NCBI GenBank assembly: GCA_035275345.1 | Contig: DATEMY010000127.1 | Coordinates: forward strand, 1-27,464 | Reading direction: 5' to 3' | From: JAJVID01 sp035275345 | Lineage (GTDB): Bacteria > Acidobacteriota > Blastocatellia > RBC074 | DNA: 27,464 bases | Part shown: positions 22,667 to 27,464 of the stretch, in pieces | How positions within the stretch are numbered: position 1 is the first letter of the stretch | How the letters are laid out: each line of letters starts with the position of its first letter | Made by a program: the position numbers and the translations under genes | The notes under the pieces: generated by a model | Databases searched by the model: none | Seen by the model: the letters and a program-made list of their open reading frames with translations, nothing else | Told to the model about the DNA's origin: nothing

Positions 22667-22682
22667 GATCATAAGATGATCT
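22666..22682. promoter_or_regulatory. 17-bp perfect palindrome at the -35, operator candidate
   Basis: AGATCAT (22666-22672), AAG, ATGATCT (22676-22682): perfect 7-bp arms with a 3-nt centre. It abuts the upstream edge of the proposed -35 box, the usual place for an activator or repressor dimer. No regulator gene is adjacent. Confidence 0.5.
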
Positions 22683-22719
22683 GTATATATTCGTTTCTGG
22701 CGCCCCGGCGAGCGGAAAC

Positions 22720-22804
22720 AGCCCCTCTCTTTGGAGAGCCCCTCTCTTCGGGGAGCCCCTCTCTTCGGAGAGCCCTTCTCTTCGGAGAGCCCTTCTCTTC
22801 GGAG
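22720..22804. repeat. 17-nt minisatellite, five copies, UUCG-type hairpins
   Basis: Five contiguous 17-nt units, e.g. AGCCCCTCTCTTCGGAG; copies differ at one or two positions (CCC/CTT, TTTGG/TTCGG, CGGGG/CGGAG). Each contains CTC-T-C-TTCG-G-A-G, so units can fold CTCTC-TTCG-GAGAG stems with the very stable cUUCGg loop in plus-strand RNA. The array is upstream of the receptor promoter and downstream of the DUF3237 gene. Confidence 0.92.
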
Positions 22805-22954
22805 TTCACGCCCGGCAGCAAGGGCAAGCGCGCCCGCTTATCAGCGGCTTAGAATGGTTTGCAGAGAGCAAATCAACAGGGTTGGATTCCTGAAGGGGGG
22901 TGGTTCTTTGATTCTGGCGCTGGACGAGGAGCGGCGACAGTCTATAGTTTGCCG

Positions 22955-23425
22955 CTATTTCACTTCGTAAAAATCCAGCAGCGCTTCTTCCTTCGTGCGT
23001 ATGCCGGAGCATACGGCCAGCAGGCAGTTGAGCCATGCGTATTTTCTTTCTCCGGTCTCAAACGTCGGCGCGGCGCGAAAATAATATTTCGCAGGATCGA
23101 CCTGTTCACCGCGCGCGATGGCCGCCAGTACTTCGGGCGGCCCGTGGCGGACGCCTGTATTGCGCACATAAATTAACGCGCCATCATCGGTGCGCAAGGT
23201 ATACCGCGCTTCGAGCAGCACTACGCCGTCCGCCACGACGATTTGCCAGTCGGCGCCGCCGGGAAGAATTTCGCCGCGCATCCTTTGGCCTTCAAAACGT
23301 CCGCCGATGATTGGGATAATGCGGCGTTCGCCAGTCAATACGGCGCCAATCATTTGCGGCGCGGCGACTTTGACAGCCACGTGACAAAGTAATTCCAGAC
23401 GCGGAGTCGGTGGTTTGAGTTCCAT
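22955..23425 (-). CDS. DUF3237 family protein
   Basis: A 156-residue protein with the hallmarks of DUF3237: the start LELLCHVAVKVAAPQMIG, GERRIIPIIGGRFEG, GEILPGGADWQIVVADGVV, LEARYTLRTDDGALIYVRNT and KYYFRAAPTFETGERKYAWL. The family folds as a small beta-barrel of unknown biochemical role. It has no signal peptide, so it is likely cytoplasmic. The start at 23425 (ATG) has GAGGA 7-8 nt upstream; a TTG one codon earlier is ignored. It follows the GH3 gene by 28 bp on the same strand, so it is probably co-transcribed and related to processing of the released sugar or aglycone, which is inference. Confidence 0.88.
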   Translation of the reverse strand: MELKPPTPRLELLCHVAVKVAAPQMIGAVLTGERRIIPIIGGRFEGQRMRGEILPGGADWQIVVADGVVLLEARYTLRTDDGALIYVRNTGVRHGPPEVLAAIARGEQVDPAKYYFRAAPTFETGERKYAWLNCLLAVCSGIRTKEEALLDFYEVK

Positions 23426-23453
23426 CAATCAGTCCTCGCTTTACGTTGTTCGG

Positions 23454-25478
23454 TCAGTATCGCCGGCTGACGTCTGTGCGCTGATACGTCAGGCCGTAGC
23501 CGAATTTATACAGCGGCGCCCTGGTATCGTAAGGCGTGTCTTCAGCCTGCGCTTTGACTTCCTCCATCGAAGACGGCAATTCAAACGGCAGCTTTCCTTG
23601 CGGCGGGAAGTTGCCCGTCAGCGCGTCAAACAGCGCCGCATCGCTCACGCCAAAATTACCGACGAGCGCCGCGACTTTATCTTTCACGTTCGTCAGGATG
23701 GCCGGACGGTCCAGATAAATTATTGCTACCGTCGGCGTTTTTGCGCTCGCGGCTTTGATCGCTTCGAAATCCGCAGCGCCGTCGTGGAAATCTAAATCGC
23801 CTTCGTGTTGGCGCGCGCCGAAAAAGTAATTCGGATGCAAGGTCTCAAACGGCGCGACGGCGCGAATAAGAGCAAGGTCAGCGTCTTCGGGCTTCTCAAC
23901 GATCGTGAAGCCATAATCTCGCGCGACCTGCGGATTGATCTTATACAGGTAAAGCTTTTTGGTCTTATCGCTGAGCGGCAGAGTCTTGTTTTTGTTTTCG
24001 AGCAGGACCAGGGCGCGGCTTTGCGCCGCGAGCGCCTCTTTCATAAAGGTCGCATTGCCTGCGAGGCTCTCGGCCTGCGCGGCGTCCACATACGGATTAT
24101 CAAACAGTCCCTGCTGAAATTTTTGCAGCATGATGCGATAAACCGATTCTTCCAGCCGAGCTTCGGTCAGCTTTCCGGCTTTGACGGCTTCTACCAGAAC
24201 GCGCGAATCTTCCGCGCCGCCAATTTGATCCAGCCCCGCATTGACGCCTTTGATGAAACGTTCAGCTCGAGTGAGAGTTTCGACCCCCCACGGCATACCG
24301 ATATACGCGGGAGAAGGCGGTTGTCCCGGCGGCAAGCCGTCTGCGCACGGGCCGGCGCAATCATTGGTAATCCCCCAATCGCTGATAATCACGCCATTGA
24401 ATTTATATCGTCCACGCAGTTCTTCGGTCAGCAATTGTTTGCTGAAACCTGCGCCCACCTGTTCGAGTGGTTTTCCGCGCAGCGTGACGTTGCGCGGAAT
24501 GGGATAGCTGGGCATCACGCCCGCCGCGTTTGCCGCAAATGCGCCGGTAAATGGGATGATGTGATAAGCGAGATTGTTTTTCGGAAAATTGTTGTATTTG
24601 CCATACGATGAATGACCGTCGAAACCTTCCGGTTGCGCGCCGTATCCGACCCAGTGTTTGACGACGACTATGACGCTGTCTTTATTGATCCCGTTCGCGC
24701 CGTTTTGAAAACCGGCGGTATAGGCTTGAGTCATGCGCTTCGCCAGTTGCGCGTCTTCGCCGAATGTGCCGTTGATGCGGCTCCAGCGCGGTTCGGTCGC
24801 GAGATCGGCCTGCGGCGAAAGCGCCATGTGAATGCCGACGGCGCGGTATTCCTGCCGCGCGATGTCGCCAAAACGTTGTGTCAGCCGGGCATTGTCCAGC
24901 GCGCCAAACCCCAGCGCTTCGGGCCATTTTGAAAAACCATTGCCGCCCGCAGACGCGCCCAACACGTATTGAAAGTGATGCCGCGGATCGGTGCTGATCG
25001 TGAGCGGAATGCCGAGTCGTGACGCTTCGGCAAGTTCCTGCAACTTGTTATTTTCTTCGGCCAGCAAACGCGGCGCAGCCTGCAACCGTGTGATGAAGCT
25101 GTTGACCTTCGCGTCCCCAATCGCTTTGCGATTGGCTTCGAGGTCGTAGCTCGCCCCCGCGCCTATCGCGCCCATTTGCCCGTCTGTGCGTAAGGTTCCG
25201 TGCATCATCGCGCCCGCTTTTTCTTCAAGCGTCATCTGGCTGACCAGATTTTTGGCTCGCGCCTGCGGCGACTGCCGCCAGTCTTCGTACACGTCCAGCT
25301 TGCCGTTTTTGTTGAGGTCTTTGAAAAGTAGCCCGCTCAGTCGCAGAACCGGAGCCACGCGCGCATTGATAATCGGTTGCGGCGCAGCAGATTGAGAAGC
25401 GCCCACCCCGCTTGCTGGCGGAATTAGCAGGAACACGGAAAGAGCAATTGCAAAAAAGTTTTTTGCTGTCATGGTCAT
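23454..25478 (-). CDS. Glycoside hydrolase family 3 (beta-glucosidase-like)
   Basis: A 674-residue exported glycosidase. Signal peptide NFFAIALSVFLLIPPASG; an EF-hand-like calcium loop DLNKNGKLDVYED (54-66) typical of one GH3 group; then the GH3 N-terminal barrel with MTLEEKAGAMMHG (82-94), STDPRHHF (162-169), the KH pair in VVKHWVGYG (K274-H275) and the catalytic nucleophile Asp367 in GVIISDWG. The GH3 C-terminal domain follows, with SRALVLLENKNKTLPL and GKLPFELP near the end. The acid/base residue is not fixed by motif. It should remove terminal beta-linked sugars in the periplasm. It follows the edge-truncated receptor gene by 63 bp and precedes the DUF3237 gene, a small glycan-use operon. 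Start at 25478 (ATG) with weak GTGA upstream; an ATG two codons later is equally possible. Confidence 0.93.
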   Translation of the reverse strand: MTMTAKNFFAIALSVFLLIPPASGVGASQSAAPQPIINARVAPVLRLSGLLFKDLNKNGKLDVYEDWRQSPQARAKNLVSQMTLEEKAGAMMHGTLRTDGQMGAIGAGASYDLEANRKAIGDAKVNSFITRLQAAPRLLAEENNKLQELAEASRLGIPLTISTDPRHHFQYVLGASAGGNGFSKWPEALGFGALDNARLTQRFGDIARQEYRAVGIHMALSPQADLATEPRWSRINGTFGEDAQLAKRMTQAYTAGFQNGANGINKDSVIVVVKHWVGYGAQPEGFDGHSSYGKYNNFPKNNLAYHIIPFTGAFAANAAGVMPSYPIPRNVTLRGKPLEQVGAGFSKQLLTEELRGRYKFNGVIISDWGITNDCAGPCADGLPPGQPPSPAYIGMPWGVETLTRAERFIKGVNAGLDQIGGAEDSRVLVEAVKAGKLTEARLEESVYRIMLQKFQQGLFDNPYVDAAQAESLAGNATFMKEALAAQSRALVLLENKNKTLPLSDKTKKLYLYKINPQVARDYGFTIVEKPEDADLALIRAVAPFETLHPNYFFGARQHEGDLDFHDGAADFEAIKAASAKTPTVAIIYLDRPAILTNVKDKVAALVGNFGVSDAALFDALTGNFPPQGKLPFELPSSMEEVKAQAEDTPYDTRAPLYKFGYGLTYQRTDVSRRY

Positions 25479-25504
25479 TTATTTTTCACTTTTGTTGGCG
25501 GAAG

Positions 25505-25532
25505 GGCGGCGGCGAACGCAGTGTCCGCCGCC
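25505..25532 (-). terminator. GC-rich hairpin between receptor and GH3 genes
   Basis: GGCGGCGG (25505-25512) pairs with CCGCCGCC (25525-25532) around a 12-nt loop, in the 63-bp gap after the receptor stop. No T-run follows on the minus strand, so it more likely attenuates or stabilises the mRNA end than ends transcription fully. Confidence 0.45.
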
Positions 25533-25541
25533 GCAATGGGG

Positions 25542-27464
25542 TCAGAAGATCAGTTTCAACGCAAGTTGGACGCTGCGCTGGTCGTTGACCTGCGACGGCG
25601 TGACAACGCCGAAGGCGGCGGAACCCGGTGTTGTGTTCGGCGCGCCAAACCACGGCGTGTTGGTGAAGTTAAAGGCTTCGGCGCGGAATTGCAGCGCCAG
25701 CCCTTCCTTGAGCGTGAAGGATTTGAATAGCGACAGGTCAATTTGCGGCGGACGGCTGGTGCGAATGTTAGAGAAGCGCACGCTGTGCGAGCGGAGCGTG
25801 AAGGCCGGTTGGATTTGGAAGACCGGCGTTTCACTCGCGCTGGCGCAGCTTTGACGCGCGCCAGTCACCGTCAGGGTGCAGGTATTGAGCCAGCGCGCCA
25901 GGCTTTGCTGGCCTTCGGGCAGACGCGGATCGCCGATCAAGAAAACCCCGCCGGGTGTGCCGATCGGTACGCCGGATTGCAGCGCGGCGATGCCGTTCAG
26001 CTTCCAGCCGCCCGCGATATTGCGCAGCCAGGCCTTGCTGTTTTTGAAGAGCGGCAGGTCATAACCTCCGCTGATCATCAGGCGATGCGGAGCATAGTCT
26101 CCCGTCACGACCGAGGCCAGGCGATCATCCGGGTCTTGCGCGTTCAGATAGCCGACCGCTTCCATATTCTTCGAGAAGGTGTAGCTCACCAGATAATGGA
26201 AACCTTGCGAGAACCGCTTCTCGACGCGCACTTGCAGTGAGTTGTACCAGGCGCGGCCGATCGTGCGGCGGTCTTCGGTCAGGCCTAGAAATTGCGGAAA
26301 CGGGCGCAGCAATTGCTGACGTTGCACCGTCGGTGTGTTGATCGCTGTGCCAGGTAACCTTCCAGCAAACGGGTTAGTCACCTGCTCTTGCAAAAACGCC
26401 GCGCCGCGCGCCAGGTCCGCCGCCGAGACTTCGTTGATGCCTTTGCTGACGCTGAGATTGCGTGTGCGACTGCCGATGTAAGAGATATCCACGACCATGT
26501 TCCACGGGATTTCACGTTGGACTCCGAAGGAAAACTGGTGATTCTTGGGAATCTGAATGTTCGTGTTGTAGAACGTGAAGCCTTGTCCGAGCTGCGTCTG
26601 CAAGCCGAGCGCGCTCCCGACCGGCCTGAACAGACCGTCCGGGTAGGGATTGCTCAGCACATTGGCGGGCTTCGAGCCGCCATCCGTCGAAGAGACAAAA
26701 TTCGTGCTCACGGAATAGCCGAGGCTCGTGCCAGGATCGAACGCGGGCAGATAACTCAAACCGTAACCGCCGCGCAAGACGGTTTTCTCACTGAGCTGAT
26801 ACGCCACGCCGACGCGCGGGCCGAAGTTGTTCAAGTCGCGTTTGTACGGTAGCCGATCGTCCTCGCTGATGAACAGTAATCCGCCTTTGAGTTGCAGTCC
26901 CGGCGCCTGGAAGGGGCTGGCCGTGGTTTGATCGAAGCCGGCGTTGAGTTGATTGAATCGCTCGCTGGTGGGCGATTCATAATCCCAGCGCAGCCCGAGG
27001 TTCAAGGTCAGATTGCGACTGATTCGCCAGTCGTCCTGCAAAAACGCGCCGTAATACAAATGTTGATAGGCGAAGCTCGGATTGATCGGCACGCTGCCGC
27101 TCGCGGGATAACCGAGCAGGAACGAAGCGATGGCATTACCCGAGGCGGCGTCCGCCGCCAGAGGATTGCGTTGGGTGAATCCTTTGGTGAACGAGAAGGA
27201 GCCAAAGGACGAAGTCGGGTTATCGTAATTGTCCCGCAGGAATCGCACTTCGCCGCCGAACTTCAGCGAGTGGCTGCTGACGGTCTTGTTCAGCGTTTCT
27301 GAGAACGACGAGGCGTCGCTGAAAGTGAATTGACTGCCGGTATTGCCGATGCTCGAGTAGTCGGTGAAAGTCAGTCGTGGGAAAAACTTTCGCGGTACCT
27401 GTCCGGCCAGCGCCGCCGGGAAACCCAACTGCGTGAAATCAAACCCGTCGCCGTATTGCTGGAT
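25542..27464 (-). CDS. Oar-like TonB-dependent receptor (5' end outside window)
   Basis: The visible 640 residues are the C-terminal barrel of a second large receptor; the frame stays open through the right window edge (the last visible residues read IQQYGDGFDF in translation order), so the N-terminal regulatory-like and plug domains lie outside. Barrel signatures: HLYYGAFLQDDWRISRNLTL, LNLGLRWDYE, GPRVGVAYQLSEKTVLRGGY, YIGSRTRNL, RVEKRFSQGFHYLVSYTFSK and NFTNTPWFGAPN, ending LALKLIF with terminal Phe. It shares the plan of the receptor at 19074-22427 but is clearly a different paralogue. It heads the GH3-DUF3237 cluster and is probably the importer for the glycan attacked by that enzyme. The stop is TGA at 25542. 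Confidence 0.93.
   Translation of the reverse strand: MQQYGDGFDFTQLGFPAALAGQVPRKFFPRLTFTDYSSIGNTGSQFTFSDASSFSETLNKTVSSHSLKFGGEVRFLRDNYDNPTSSFGSFSFTKGFTQRNPLAADAASGNAIASFLLGYPASGSVPINPSFAYQHLYYGAFLQDDWRISRNLTLNLGLRWDYESPTSERFNQLNAGFDQTTASPFQAPGLQLKGGLLFISEDDRLPYKRDLNNFGPRVGVAYQLSEKTVLRGGYGLSYLPAFDPGTSLGYSVSTNFVSSTDGGSKPANVLSNPYPDGLFRPVGSALGLQTQLGQGFTFYNTNIQIPKNHQFSFGVQREIPWNMVVDISYIGSRTRNLSVSKGINEVSAADLARGAAFLQEQVTNPFAGRLPGTAINTPTVQRQQLLRPFPQFLGLTEDRRTIGRAWYNSLQVRVEKRFSQGFHYLVSYTFSKNMEAVGYLNAQDPDDRLASVVTGDYAPHRLMISGGYDLPLFKNSKAWLRNIAGGWKLNGIAALQSGVPIGTPGGVFLIGDPRLPEGQQSLARWLNTCTLTVTGARQSCASASETPVFQIQPAFTLRSHSVRFSNIRTSRPPQIDLSLFKSFTLKEGLALQFRAEAFNFTNTPWFGAPNTTPGSAAFGVVTPSQVNDQRSVQLALKLIF

Larger units (their letters stand above)
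22428..22954. other. Large repeat-rich regulatory gap before the receptor gene
   Basis: This stretch of 527 bp lies between the DUF3237 gene stop and the receptor start, both on the minus strand. In transcription order it holds a five-copy hairpin array (22804-22720), a 17-bp palindrome (22682-22666), a sigma70-like promoter (22666-22638) and a 37-bp tandem pair in the leader (22581-22508). The 22805-22954 part shows nothing I can name. No coding sequence is supported. Confidence 0.55.

Noticed and set aside
22720..22804. CRISPR array
   Set aside because: Units of 17 nt are contiguous with no spacers, and no cas genes are present.

Overview
The window looks like a soil-type Acidobacteriota chromosome segment, with class Blastocatellia the most likely home. 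The grounds are Oar-like TonB-dependent receptors with an N-terminal carboxypeptidase-regulatory-like domain, a TPR plus CRTAC1 (FG-GAP/ASPIC-UnbV) pair, a Pkn-type Ser/Thr kinase with a zinc-ribbon head, and a kaiB-kaiC locus in a clearly non-cyanobacterial setting. The taxonomic call is inference from gene content. No rRNA, tRNA, CRISPR array or intact mobile element was seen.

Layout. 1-960: the 3' remnant of an unidentified gene, a strong 22-bp hairpin, and a small secreted DUF6289-like protein on the minus strand. 964-5349 (minus): an orphan MreB-family protein, then, further upstream, a tightly coupled pair of M16 zinc-peptidase subunits (one with the HxxEH site, one without). 5654-7321 (plus): a membrane Ser/Thr kinase. 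7341-7502 (minus): a decayed response-regulator receiver fragment. 7631-8873 (plus): an NfeD-like protein and a slipin/SPFH protein, a classic membrane-microdomain pair.

8870-13198 (minus) is the most interesting block. It is one operon encoding, in transcription order, a receiver protein with a C-terminal KaiA/RsbU-type helical domain, KaiB, KaiC (double RecA domain with the S/T phosphosite pair conserved) and a PAS hybrid histidine kinase. The first gene sits where kaiA sits in cyanobacterial kaiABC operons and has the same receiver-plus-helical-bundle plan, so it is a candidate KaiA analogue.

13369-15662: an MDR-family NAD(P)H oxidoreductase (minus), two small plus-strand genes with Lys-rich tails (the second apparently frameshifted at a G5 run), and a secreted cytochrome c fused to a ComEA-like helix-hairpin-helix domain (minus). 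16023-27464 is a long minus-strand run of export and carbohydrate functions: a receptor cut off by the window edge, a GH3 glycosidase and a DUF3237 protein; then a second receptor, a TPR protein and a CRTAC1-family protein.

The intergenic DNA and some coding DNA carry short-period repeats: heptamers at 15883-15978, octamers and heptamers that encode the signal peptides of the CRTAC1 and TPR proteins, a 37-bp tandem pair in the leader of the second receptor, and a five-copy 17-nt array of UUCG-type hairpins.
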